Assembly (NCBI RefSeq): GCF_001700435.1
Contig: NZ_LYPC01000028.1
Span: forward strand, 72,288-136,287
Direction of reading: 5' to 3'
Source of the DNA: Paenibacillus pectinilyticus
Lineage (GTDB): Bacteria; Bacillota; Bacilli; Paenibacillales; NBRC-103111
DNA length: 64,000 nt
A program made the position numbers and the translations under genes. Every line of letters begins with the position of its first letter. The stretch's first letter is position 1. This document shows, one piece after another, positions 25,158 through 34,307 of this stretch. Below the pieces are notes generated by a model. The model was not told where the DNA came from and ran no database searches. It was given only the letters and a program-made list of their open reading frames with translations.

Positions 25158-26645
25158 TTAGTCCCTCTTCGCCTCGCGACCAATCGCTAGAGCAGGGCCC
25201 ACATCGGCCATCGCAATGGATGGGTATTGATTAAAAATGCGGTCCCCATTGGCCGCTGCTTCCTGCCACATTTTCTGATACAACATGGAAAGTAAGGGCT
25301 TCCTAGCAGGGTCCCCCGCCAAATTAATCATTTCATACGGGTCCTCTTGCAAATCGTACAGTTCATCAAAGTCAGCCGGATTGTACACGAATTTGTAGCG
25401 CTCTGTCCGAACCATCCGCTGGGTGTAATAAATCTCAACACCGTTACACTGATTATAAACGGCATCTCGCCAGTTCTCCGCAGGTACATTCTCATTGCGC
25501 AGCCAAGGCAGCAAGCTCCGTCCTGCTCCGCCACCATTCAAATCCCCTGCATCTGCAACCGCCATGAAGGTCGGAGCCAAATCCATGATGCTAACCAGCG
25601 ACTCCACATGTCGCCCAGGTTGAACGATGCCCTCAGGCCAACGAACCACACACGGAATCCGGTACGTTTCTTCATAGGGGCTGATGCCCTTCAGATACAA
25701 CCCATGGGCGCCGCCGCTTTCGCCATGATCAGAAAGGAAAACGACCAGCGTATTGTCCGCTTGCCCCGTGCGCTCGAGCGCCTCAAGCACTTCCCCAAAC
25801 ATGTCGTCCACCATTGTGCAATATCCCCAGTAATGGGCAATGGATTCTTTCACTTCCTGTTCGGACAGCTGATCCCAGACGCGTCTCATGCGCTCGTAAA
25901 TTCTCGGTTTATCCTGCAGCGAGTCATGGTAATTCGGCGGCAGCTCCACCTCTTCCGCCTTATACATCTTCGCGTATTTCTCAGGCACGATGAACGGATC
26001 ATGCGGTCCCAGCACGCCGACATACATGCACCAAGGCTGCTCTGCTCCTTTTAGCTCTGCCAATCGCTCCTTCGCCTTCGTCACCACGTCATAATCGTCG
26101 GTTTCCTCATAGCGCTTATCCGCCGTGCCGTACAGCACGAACTCATCCCAGCCTGGGCGCAGCAGTTCACCTGGTTTCCGCTCCGCCGCTGACTTCACCG
26201 TCGCTTCCATCTCCTGCCACGCTGCGATGCTTGCCCCCATGTAGACGTCTTTGCCCGCCGTTACTTTGAGCTCCTCCCAGCCTCGGTCGGCTGGATTCTC
26301 TTCCGTGGAGATATGCCATTTCCCCGTAAAATGCAAGGAATACCCGGCATCGCGCAGCTTCTCCCCGAAAGTCTCCACGCCTGGATTGAGCGCTTTCTGA
26401 ATCGCTGTGGGCGTGCACACATTGTTGTGTATACCGTGTTGAGATGGATATAAACTTGTGAAAAAAGAAGCCCGAGACGGGCAGCAATGCGCCATCGTCG
26501 TATAGGTCCGATCGAACGTAATCCCTTCACGGGCGAATTGGTTCAAATGCGGCGTGCGGCACGGATGCCGCTCGTCAATGACCTGCGCCTGCTGCTGATC
26601 GGTCATGAAGATTAGCATATTCGGTCTGTTCGGTCTGCTCATCAT
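25158..26645 (-). CDS. Cys-type sulfatase (first of three)
   Basis: The 495-residue alkaline-phosphatase-superfamily enzyme should remove sulfate esters from a carbohydrate. The maturation motif C-C-P-S-R with Cys54 as the formylglycine precursor reads HCCPSRASFFTSLYPSQHG. The metal site shows FMTDQQ near the N-terminus and FLSDHGESGG in the middle. No signal peptide is present, so it acts in the cytoplasm on imported sugars. AGGAGGGG lies 7 bp before the ATG. It is a clear paralogue of the next gene. No maturase gene is in the window. Confidence 0.93.
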   Translation of the reverse strand: MMSRPNRPNMLIFMTDQQQAQVIDERHPCRTPHLNQFAREGITFDRTYTTMAHCCPSRASFFTSLYPSQHGIHNNVCTPTAIQKALNPGVETFGEKLRDAGYSLHFTGKWHISTEENPADRGWEELKVTAGKDVYMGASIAAWQEMEATVKSAAERKPGELLRPGWDEFVLYGTADKRYEETDDYDVVTKAKERLAELKGAEQPWCMYVGVLGPHDPFIVPEKYAKMYKAEEVELPPNYHDSLQDKPRIYERMRRVWDQLSEQEVKESIAHYWGYCTMVDDMFGEVLEALERTGQADNTLVVFLSDHGESGGAHGLYLKGISPYEETYRIPCVVRWPEGIVQPGRHVESLVSIMDLAPTFMAVADAGDLNGGGAGRSLLPWLRNENVPAENWRDAVYNQCNGVEIYYTQRMVRTERYKFVYNPADFDELYDLQEDPYEMINLAGDPARKPLLSMLYQKMWQEAAANGDRIFNQYPSIAMADVGPALAIGREAKRD

Positions 26646-26672
26646 TAACACCCCTCCTTTCTCCGTAAAAGA

Positions 26673-28127
26673 TTACTCATTGATGATCGCCGGCCCATAG
26701 TCAGCTGTAGCTACCGTCACATAGGGATTGAAAATCGTATCCTCGTAGAGATACGCCTGCTCCCACATGCGGGTGTACATCCTCTCTTTGACTGGCTCCA
26801 GCTCCGGCTTGTCGATGATATTCACCAGCTCATGCGGATCCCTCTCCAAATCGTACAGCTCATCGATATCCGCTGGGTTGTAGACGAATTTATACTTGCG
26901 ATCCTTCACCATACGGCTCGTATACAGCACTTCCGTGCCGTTGCACTGCGTGAACATAATGCTGCGCCAAGCCTCAGGCTTCTCTCCCCGCAGGAATGGC
27001 TGTAAACTGGCACCGCTGCACTTCGCCAGCGGTCCTGCCCCGGCCGCTTCAAGCAGCGTCGGCGCGATATCCATCAGCGTGACGAATTCGTCAACGCTGC
27101 TGCCGGGCTGGGTGATATGCCCCGGCCAAGAGATCAAGCAGGGCACGCGGTAGCCCTCGTCAAAGTTGCTGATGCCCTTGGCATACAGCCCATGGGCGCC
27201 TGCATGCTCCCCATGGTCGGAGAGGAACAAGATGAGCGTGTTGTCCATTTGTCCGTTCGCTTCGAGTGCTTGGAGCACTTCGCCGAACAGGTCATCCATC
27301 ATCGTGCAATATCCCCAGTAATGCGCAATGGATTCTTTCACTTCCTGCTCAGTCAGTTGATCAAACACCTTCCGCATCCGCCGATACACGCCTGGTTTAT
27401 CTGTCAATGCATCATGGTAATTCGGTGGCAATGGGATATCATCCGGATTATACATGGTCGCATATTTCTCTGGCACAATGAACGGATCATGCGGGCCATT
27501 CACTCCTATATATACACACCACGGGTCGGTGCTGTCTTTCAACTTCTGAAGCTGTTCAACACCCTTTTGCACGATGTCATAGTCCTTCATTTCTTCGTAG
27601 ACAGCCGGTGTCGATCCATATAACTGTTTGCTCCCCCAACCTGGCCTTAGCAGCTCACCCCGTTTCCGATCTGTACGACCTCGCTCACTCGGCTTGTTCC
27701 GGAACATTTGCCGTCGGTCACCTTGTTCTTTGCTGATTTCCGTGACATAGAGCCACTCTTTCCATCCGCGATCTGTCGGTCTTTCCTCCGCTGAAATATG
27801 CCATTTCCCGCTGTAATACAAGTCATAACCAGACTCCGCCAGCTTCTCGGAAAATGTCTCTACCCCCGGCTTAAGCCCCCTGCGGTATGCCTGATCATTA
27901 TCCACGTTGTTATAAACACCGTGCTGAGAAGGGTACAGCCCCGTCATGAAGGAAGCCCTTGCTGGGCAGCAATGCGCCATCGGCGGATAGACGTGAGTAA
28001 AACGAACCCCTTGCGCAGCAATACGATCTAAATTTGGCGTACGACAAGGATGATCAGGAAGCGTCACTTGCGCCTGCTCTTGATCAGTCATAAAGATCAA
28101 AATATTCGGTCTCGCGGTAGCTGACAT
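26673..28127 (-). CDS. Cys-type sulfatase (second of three)
   Basis: The 484-residue enzyme is closely related to its downstream neighbour; both share FMTDQ, HPCRTP, GLYPSQHG and AHYWGYCTM blocks. The formylglycine motif is C-C-P-A-R at Cys53, and FLSDHGEHAG supplies metal ligands. There is no signal peptide. GAGGAGG precedes the ATG. It lies between the ABC solute-binding gene and the first sulfatase, 27 bp from the latter, so uptake and desulfation are cotranscribed. Confidence 0.93.
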   Translation of the reverse strand: MSATARPNILIFMTDQEQAQVTLPDHPCRTPNLDRIAAQGVRFTHVYPPMAHCCPARASFMTGLYPSQHGVYNNVDNDQAYRRGLKPGVETFSEKLAESGYDLYYSGKWHISAEERPTDRGWKEWLYVTEISKEQGDRRQMFRNKPSERGRTDRKRGELLRPGWGSKQLYGSTPAVYEEMKDYDIVQKGVEQLQKLKDSTDPWCVYIGVNGPHDPFIVPEKYATMYNPDDIPLPPNYHDALTDKPGVYRRMRKVFDQLTEQEVKESIAHYWGYCTMMDDLFGEVLQALEANGQMDNTLILFLSDHGEHAGAHGLYAKGISNFDEGYRVPCLISWPGHITQPGSSVDEFVTLMDIAPTLLEAAGAGPLAKCSGASLQPFLRGEKPEAWRSIMFTQCNGTEVLYTSRMVKDRKYKFVYNPADIDELYDLERDPHELVNIIDKPELEPVKERMYTRMWEQAYLYEDTIFNPYVTVATADYGPAIINE

Positions 28128-28152
28128 GCTGCGTATACCTCCTCGTGAAGTG

Positions 28153-28177
28153 AAAAATCCTCATGGGAATGAGGATT
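28153..28177 (-). terminator. Intercistronic hairpin after the solute-binding gene
   Basis: AATCCTCAT at 28156-28164 pairs perfectly with ATGAGGATT at 28169-28177 over a GGGA loop, and the minus strand continues with TTT. It stands between the solute-binding gene and the second sulfatase, where a partial terminator or mRNA-stabilising stem would raise the binding protein relative to downstream enzymes. Confidence 0.6.
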
Positions 28178-28189
28178 CTCACAAATCAT

Positions 28190-29737
28190 TTATTTTTTAG
28201 CCGTCTTCGCGTACTCCGCCGTATATTCATCAATAATCTTCTGTCCGCCAGCTTTCAGCCATTTGTCTACCTCTTGCTGGAAGCCAGCCCCATCCAATTT
28301 GCCCATGATGTATTTTACGCGAGCATCCGTAATCATTTGATCAAGCTCCGCACCTTTTTCCAGATACGTTGTTGAATTGAACGACAGGAACGGGTTAAGA
28401 ATGGCATTCTTCAAATTATCCTTCGCAGCTTGGTTCCCTTTCTTCACAAGCGGATCATCCTTCGTCGCCTTCGGATTGATGCTATAATCACGTGACACAC
28501 CATCGCGATACGGCTTGATGAACTTGCCGAATTTATCCGCATCTGTCTGCACGATGAGCCCGTTATCGACCTTGTACTCGATGCCTTCCATCCCGCTATT
28601 CATGAGTGTAGCCATCTCTGGATCAGCGGACATTTTCTCAAAATAGCTCAGAATGCGTCTAACTTCAGCTTCTGTTTTGACCGAGGATTTCGGGATCGCC
28701 ACGAAGCCATCGTTGTAAGAAGCCCCATCGATTCTAGGGCCGCTGCCTGCATCCAATGTAGTGAAGAAATCCGTCTGTGCAGCTGGGTTATTCTTCTTCA
28801 CGGCTGTTCCTTGGGACTGACCTGCTGCGAGAACGACCGCATCTACCATCCCGATCTTGCCGGCGGCCCAGTTCTTATCGACGGTCGCTTTCTCCGTGAC
28901 AGCGAAGTCCTGGTTCATCAGCTTTTCATCATACAAACGTTTATACCAATTCAACGCGTCCATATTCGCTTTGGTCATCCAAGCCGGTGTCACTTTACCG
29001 TCTACAACGCCCCAACGATTCGGCCCGCCGAAGATGACGACCATTTTATCAAACGCCGTGAAATCCTTATTCATGTTATAGCCTACGGTATCGTTCTTGC
29101 CGTTTTTATCCGGATCATTGAGTGTGAACGCTTTAATAATGTTGTATTGATCCTCAGGCGTTTTCGGTTCTTTCAAGCCGAGTGCATCCAGCCAGTCTTT
29201 CCGATAGATCGTTGCATTTCGGGCAATCTCTCTGGCCTTTGGAATCCCATAAATCTTGCCGTCTACTTTAATATTATTGTAAAAAGAAGGATCAATCTTA
29301 GATAAAGTCGGATAATCCTTCAGCAAAGGACCAAGCTCCCAGAAGGTGCCATTGCGCATCGCGCTTAATACCGGTGTATCGTAGTTAACCACCATGGCCT
29401 TCGGCAGCTCACCAGATGCGATCATGATGTTTTCCTTATCTTTCATCGCTGCTGCTGGGATCCATTGCATTTTGAGCGTAACGCCTGTATTTTTCTGGAT
29501 CGCTAGCTCAACTTCATTCCCAGGTGCAGGTGGTTCTCCTGCTATACTCGTCGAAAGCGACAATTCGTAAGGTTGATCGGCAGCAAATTTCTTATCTTCC
29601 GCGCTTACTTTGCCCGTTGGGCTGCTCGTTGTAGCGCTTGTATCGGTTTTGCTGGCGCAAGCCGCAAGCGAAGTTGCCATGGCTGCCGTTAGTAGGACGG
29701 GAACTGCTCGGGTTTTCAAAAATTGTTTCGAACGCAT
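28190..29737 (-). CDS. ABC-importer solute-binding lipoprotein (LipO-like)
   Basis: The 515-residue protein has a lipoprotein signal (VPVLLTAAMATSLAAC, lipobox LAAC near residue 27) and the large extracellular binding domain of family-1 LipO/YtcQ-type proteins that serve LplB/LplC permeases. It would capture an oligosaccharide, here probably sulfated or de-polymerised glycan given the flanking sulfatases. No ATPase gene is in the locus, as is common for this class, which shares an MsmX-type ATPase. Confidence 0.92.
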   Translation of the reverse strand: MRSKQFLKTRAVPVLLTAAMATSLAACASKTDTSATTSSPTGKVSAEDKKFAADQPYELSLSTSIAGEPPAPGNEVELAIQKNTGVTLKMQWIPAAAMKDKENIMIASGELPKAMVVNYDTPVLSAMRNGTFWELGPLLKDYPTLSKIDPSFYNNIKVDGKIYGIPKAREIARNATIYRKDWLDALGLKEPKTPEDQYNIIKAFTLNDPDKNGKNDTVGYNMNKDFTAFDKMVVIFGGPNRWGVVDGKVTPAWMTKANMDALNWYKRLYDEKLMNQDFAVTEKATVDKNWAAGKIGMVDAVVLAAGQSQGTAVKKNNPAAQTDFFTTLDAGSGPRIDGASYNDGFVAIPKSSVKTEAEVRRILSYFEKMSADPEMATLMNSGMEGIEYKVDNGLIVQTDADKFGKFIKPYRDGVSRDYSINPKATKDDPLVKKGNQAAKDNLKNAILNPFLSFNSTTYLEKGAELDQMITDARVKYIMGKLDGAGFQQEVDKWLKAGGQKIIDEYTAEYAKTAKK

Positions 29738-29791
29738 GGATGATGCCTCCCTAGAATATGTTTATTCGTTGCTGGCTCACGATCCACTGGA

Positions 29792-30661
29792 TTATCCTTT
29801 CACAGAACCCAGCATAACTCCTTTAGCAAAATGCTTTTGTAAAAACGGATACACAATCATTATCGGAACCGTTGCGAACACGATAACCGCCATCTTCAGC
29901 GTTTCGGGATCGAGGAACTTTTGGGTGTCCGATGAACTGCCGAAGCTGTCCTGTGAAAGAATAATGATTTGGCGCAGCATCACTTGCAGCGGCCATTTGG
30001 TCGCATCGTTCAAATAGATAATCGCACTAAAATATTGATTCCAGTTGTTGACGGCATAGAACAAACCGAATGTCGCGATAGCCGGTAACGACAAGGGCAG
30101 CACAATACGGAACAGGATACCGACATCGTTACAGCCATCGATTTTCGCGGACTCTTCAATACCGTCGGGCACGTTCTGGAAAAAGTTTTTCATAATAATT
30201 AAGTTGAACGCATTAATGGCTGTCGGAATCATCAGGGACCAGAGCGAATTGATCATGCCTAGCGATTTGACGACAAAATACGTTGGCACCACTCCACCGC
30301 TAAACAGCATGGTGATTAGAATAAGGAGCAGGTAGACACTGCGGCCTTTCAGCCTCTTTTGCGCTAGCGGATACGCACCTAGAACGGTAAACACAAGGTT
30401 GATCGCTGTTCCGAGCACCGTGATATAGATGGAAACCAGCATACTGTGCGTTAGCGTAGAGGTAGAAAAAATGTAGCGATATGCCTCCACATTCAGCTTA
30501 GCTGGCAGTTTCCAAATCGAGGCCCACACCAGATCTGCAGGATTGGCGAATGATGAGATAATGATATACAGGAACGGCACCAGTGTCGACATGGCAATGA
30601 TAAATAAAATGAGAACATTCACAGCATCGAACAGTTTGCCGGACCACGTTGTATGTTTCAT
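29792..30661 (-). CDS. Carbohydrate ABC permease, LplC type
   Basis: The 289-residue membrane protein has six helices, the first ending VPFLYIIISSFA, and the ATPase-coupling EAA loop near GIEESAKIDGCNDVGILFRIVLPLSLPAIATF. AAAGGGG 6 bp before the ATG at 30661 sets the start, although the frame is open to 30772 through the end of the upstream gene. It pairs with the LplB-type permease 22 bp upstream. Confidence 0.93.
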   Translation of the reverse strand: MKHTTWSGKLFDAVNVLILFIIAMSTLVPFLYIIISSFANPADLVWASIWKLPAKLNVEAYRYIFSTSTLTHSMLVSIYITVLGTAINLVFTVLGAYPLAQKRLKGRSVYLLLILITMLFSGGVVPTYFVVKSLGMINSLWSLMIPTAINAFNLIIMKNFFQNVPDGIEESAKIDGCNDVGILFRIVLPLSLPAIATFGLFYAVNNWNQYFSAIIYLNDATKWPLQVMLRQIIILSQDSFGSSSDTQKFLDPETLKMAVIVFATVPIMIVYPFLQKHFAKGVMLGSVKG

Positions 30662-30683
30662 ACGAATCCCCTTTCCATGCGGC

Positions 30684-31652
30684 CTAATACACGCCTTCCT
30701 CACCGAATCGTTTCGCAAGCCAGTTTGCGGATAGGACGAGAACGAGCCCAATGGCCGACTTGAATAATCCAACGGCTGCGCTGTAGCTGTATTGTCCCTG
30801 CGTTAAACCGATGCGGTAGACGTACGTTTCAAACACCTCGCCGACCTCACGATTCATCGAATTCAACATCAGGAACACGTGCTCAAAGCCGACATCTAGG
30901 AAGTGGCCCAAGCGCAAAATCAGCAGAATAACGATCGTACTTCGAATCGCTGGCAACGTGATGTGCCACAACTGACGGGAACGCCCGGCACCATCCATTG
31001 TAGCGGCTTCGTATAACTGCGTATCTACCCCGGATAGCGCAGCCAGGAAGATAATCGTCCCCCAGCCTGTATCCTTCCAGATGAGCTGCAGCACCACAGT
31101 TGGCCGGAACCATTCGCTGCTAAGCAGAAATGGAATCTTTTCAAATCCGAGTCCTGCGATCGCGTTATTCACGGCACCGCCTTCTGTCGTTAGCAGTAAG
31201 TAGCTCATACTGACCACGACCACCCACGAAATGAAGTGGGGAATGTAGATCACCGTCTGCACGAATCGTTTGTACGCTTCTTTGCGAACCTCATTCAATA
31301 GAAGTGCAAGAATTATCGGCAGCGGGAAATAAAAGAGCAAGCTGTACAGCGCTAACAGCAACGTATTTCGGAATAACATCCAGAATGTCGGTTCACCAAA
31401 GAAATGTGTGAAGTTCTTAAATCCTACCCAGTCACTATGCAGCATGCCTTTTACCGGATTATAGTTCTCAAACGCCATCACGACGCCCAGCATAGGAATG
31501 TATTTAAAAACGAAAAAGTACAGCATAGCAGGAAATAACATGATATACAGCCATTTGTTCGTGACGAGCTCGTAGACGATCCCTTTTTTCTTTTTGATTA
31601 ACGTGGAATTCTGCAGTGGCTTTGTTATTGGATTTGCGTTTACGTGTGCGAT
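30684..31652 (-). CDS. Carbohydrate ABC permease, LplB type, with apparent ATC start
   Basis: The first in-frame ATG (31541) would remove conserved N-terminal residues, including the VTNKWLYIMLFPAMLYFF segment that opens this family. Upstream the frame is open to a TGA near 31700 but has no ATG, GTG or TTG. A perfect AAGGAGGGGG (31668-31659) ends 6 bp before an ATC at 31652, which gives a 322-residue protein of normal length. Six helices and the EAA loop (LYEAATMDGAGRSRQLWHITLPAI) are present. Either ATC is the start or a base error hides a standard one. Confidence 0.85.
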   Translation of the reverse strand: MAHVNANPITKPLQNSTLIKKKKGIVYELVTNKWLYIMLFPAMLYFFVFKYIPMLGVVMAFENYNPVKGMLHSDWVGFKNFTHFFGEPTFWMLFRNTLLLALYSLLFYFPLPIILALLLNEVRKEAYKRFVQTVIYIPHFISWVVVVSMSYLLLTTEGGAVNNAIAGLGFEKIPFLLSSEWFRPTVVLQLIWKDTGWGTIIFLAALSGVDTQLYEAATMDGAGRSRQLWHITLPAIRSTIVILLILRLGHFLDVGFEHVFLMLNSMNREVGEVFETYVYRIGLTQGQYSYSAAVGLFKSAIGLVLVLSANWLAKRFGEEGVY

Positions 31653-31696
31653 CTTGTGCCCCCTCCTTTTCTCGATGTTCGTTGTAACATGGCTTC

Positions 31697-31702
31697 ATCA
31701 TA
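31697..31702 (-). promoter_or_regulatory. Possible -10 box of the ABC operon
   Basis: TATGAT on the minus strand lies about 45 bp before the apparent ATC start. No good -35 box stands 16-18 bp upstream, as expected for an activator-dependent promoter. Confidence 0.25.
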
Positions 31703-31774
31703 AGGTAGGCGGCTGTTTCCGACTATACACACACGGCAACTTCACGCGTCATTTCGGGGTTATTTCAGGGTAAT

Positions 31775-31830
31775 GTGCTTTGGATAACTGCTGATATCCC
31801 TCCGGCAACCTTGAAATCGTACTTTGGATA
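31775..31830. promoter_or_regulatory. Direct repeat, candidate AraC-family sites
   Basis: GTGCTTTGGATA (31775-31786) and GTACTTTGGATA (31819-31830) differ at one base and are 44 bp apart, about four helical turns. They lie upstream of the ABC operon and just after the AraC-regulator gene. No gene occupies 31703-31903; an imperfect GGCCGAATCG stem at 31862-31883 may end the regulator transcript. Confidence 0.4.
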
Positions 31831-31903
31831 GGCAAAATGGTCTTCTGCAAACATGGCGAAGTGGCCGAATCGACGATTCAGCCCCTTCCTTATTTGACTT
31901 CTG

Positions 31904-34222
31904 TTAGGTGTGATCTGCGGTTTGCAGTTCTTTGCGATATTGACCTGGCGTCATGCCTTCCACCTTGCTGAAGTAACGAATGAACGTCGCCGAGTTCGAA
32001 TACGACAATTTCTCCGCAATTTCCGATACCTTCATATCCGTCTCTGCCAGCAATCGTTTGGCTACCGTGAGTCGGTGTTGTGCCAAATAGTCGCTGAAGC
32101 TAACGCCCGTTTCCTTCTTAAATACCCGGCTCACATACACAGGATGGAAATTAATACGGGCCGCACACGCTTCGAGCGATAGATCCGTATCGTATTCCTC
32201 TTGAATGAATCGAATCACCATTTCGGTGATATTGTTGTACTGTGACTCGTTCCGATTGTTCTGGAATCGAATAAGAGGATGAATGACCGATTGGCTAAGC
32301 CATCTTTCTGTATCTTCTGCCGTATGCAGCTTGTAAAAGGCCTCTAGAATCGACGAATCGCTTCCAAAAACAGCGATTAACGAGCTATTCCATTCATAGA
32401 CTAGCCTGGTTAGTGCTGACAGCAGCTGTGTCATGATCATCTGGTATTCATCGAAAGGCAGATTACGACTGCGCAGATGCTGCATGAATTCGTGCAAGCG
32501 TTTATCTGCCAGCAAATCATGGCCTTCTTTTACCGCGATGATGAGTTCTTGCTCGAGCGATTTCGCATAGGCGAACTCTGCCCCGCCGCCATCCGGATGA
32601 ATGCTGTCCATGTCGAGAATAATGCCGGACCCTAGCTTCAGCCTATATTTGAGGGCAGATAAACCTTCCTCATAGGCTTTATTCGCTAGCGTTAGCTTCT
32701 CAAAAGGCCGGCTGATTCCTATGCTAACGGTTACTTGCAGCAGACTTGCGATAGATTCCTTGATCTGCTCCGCTGTGGCGTAGGCAAACTTCCGGCAATC
32801 CTCGTTCGTCTCGGCATCGGTAGCTAGCAAGGTCAACTGCGATTCGTCCAGCATGATCGGACTGAACCGTTGAGGGGAGGGGATGATTTCCCCCACCATA
32901 TTGCTGATGGCGAAAAGTAGCAGATCGCGATCTCGTTCTTCAAAACGCGTACCCTCCAGGGTATCGATCTGCAGGGTTAAGATGGCTAGTTTCTTCCAGC
33001 CTGAAGGAAAGTCGAAGCGCGTCAGCTTATCGGTCAGTTCTTTGTCTGACATTTGACCTCGCAGCATTTTGATCATAAAAAACTCACGCAACTGCGATAG
33101 ATCATGCAACATCCGGTTCTCCATCTCATTGCCCGAATCGAGAAGCGCTGCAATGCGATCGCGAACGAAGGACAGTTCGTCTTGGTTACCTGTCGGTCTT
33201 GCTTGCACACCTGCAGCATTCTTCGTGAAATCAACAAGCCGTTGAATCGGGCTATACATACGTCGCGTCCCGAAGTATGCCACTAGTAGGATCACGACCA
33301 AAATAAACAGACAAGTCGCAAGGGTGAACCACCCGATGGATCGGGAGTCCTTCGTGATTTGATGAATCGACTGAATCGTCAGATATGTCCAGCCGTTATA
33401 CGGGGATTTCTGATAGTTCACCCAGAAGCGCTCACCGTGGATCGTCGTTGCAAGCTCGCCATGTTCTACATAAGCAGGATCCGACGAGGTTTGGTCCCAC
33501 ATGGCTTCTACGCTTTTCTTGTCTACGCCCGCCCCCGTATGATCCCCTAGCATGACATGATTATTGCGATCCAGTACAAACACTTCACCCAACTGACTAT
33601 TATTCAGCAGAAACTGATTCAGCTCCGCATTGGAAATTTGGATTACGATCATCCCAGGCGGATTTTTGGACGTGTTATTGAATGGAAGCTTGGAGACCAG
33701 CGTAATGAGTCCCTCTGTATTTGATGTATGGGATGAATTCGATGTGTTCGTTCCCTCACCGCTAGCGGTCACCCAACTCAGACCATTGCTCGATTGGGCA
33801 TATTTCATGAATAAATCGTGATAGGACTGATCTGTAAAGGAATTGAAGCCCTCGCTTCCGACTACCCAATTTTTGTCCAGATTAATTAAATACACGTTTC
33901 GTATGCCAAAATAAAATTGCAGACTATTCAGCCCTTTGGACAAGCTGTTAATCGTCTGAAAGTCATCGATCGTTAGTGACTGCTGAAGGGCCGACGTCAC
34001 CTGCGGTGAATTGCCATACTGGGTAACCGAGTACTCCAGCGCTCGCAGAATCTGCTCGACACGCGACTCCGTTTGAAGGAGATTCTGCCGGTTGCCCTCG
34101 TTAACCTTATCTTGAATGTCTCCCGACGATTTGTAATAGGAAAATATCCCGATCATTACGACAGGCAGCACTGAAATCAGTAGTATAAACGCAATCCACT
34201 TCTTGAAGTAACTGAATTTCAT
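31904..34222 (-). CDS. Membrane-bound AraC-family transcriptional regulator
   Basis: The 772-residue protein has a membrane helix near residues 9-28, an extracellular sensor of Cache type (about 30-290), a second helix near 293-315 and a HAMP-like stretch (RRMYSPIQRLVDFT). A long cytoplasmic linker leads to a C-terminal AraC DNA-binding domain at about 670-768, with both helix-turn-helices visible (LSLEACAARINFHPVYVSRVF and VSEIAEKLSYSNSATFIRYF). Such one-component sensors control adjacent sugar ABC operons. Its place directly upstream of the permeases fits that role. Confidence 0.92.
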   Translation of the reverse strand: MKFSYFKKWIAFILLISVLPVVMIGIFSYYKSSGDIQDKVNEGNRQNLLQTESRVEQILRALEYSVTQYGNSPQVTSALQQSLTIDDFQTINSLSKGLNSLQFYFGIRNVYLINLDKNWVVGSEGFNSFTDQSYHDLFMKYAQSSNGLSWVTASGEGTNTSNSSHTSNTEGLITLVSKLPFNNTSKNPPGMIVIQISNAELNQFLLNNSQLGEVFVLDRNNHVMLGDHTGAGVDKKSVEAMWDQTSSDPAYVEHGELATTIHGERFWVNYQKSPYNGWTYLTIQSIHQITKDSRSIGWFTLATCLFILVVILLVAYFGTRRMYSPIQRLVDFTKNAAGVQARPTGNQDELSFVRDRIAALLDSGNEMENRMLHDLSQLREFFMIKMLRGQMSDKELTDKLTRFDFPSGWKKLAILTLQIDTLEGTRFEERDRDLLLFAISNMVGEIIPSPQRFSPIMLDESQLTLLATDAETNEDCRKFAYATAEQIKESIASLLQVTVSIGISRPFEKLTLANKAYEEGLSALKYRLKLGSGIILDMDSIHPDGGGAEFAYAKSLEQELIIAVKEGHDLLADKRLHEFMQHLRSRNLPFDEYQMIMTQLLSALTRLVYEWNSSLIAVFGSDSSILEAFYKLHTAEDTERWLSQSVIHPLIRFQNNRNESQYNNITEMVIRFIQEEYDTDLSLEACAARINFHPVYVSRVFKKETGVSFSDYLAQHRLTVAKRLLAETDMKVSEIAEKLSYSNSATFIRYFSKVEGMTPGQYRKELQTADHT

Positions 34223-34307
34223 GTAAGCCCGTCACCACGCTTCCTCTTGAATGTATGTCTATTATAGAACACGTGGCCGAGCTACATAAAGGTAAAAACT
34301 ACCATAG

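Noticed and set aside
31504-31701. 65-codon minus-strand ORF overlapping the permease start
   Set aside because: No ribosome site at its ATG, composition is not protein-like, and it overlaps the true permease frame, which has the strong ribosome site.
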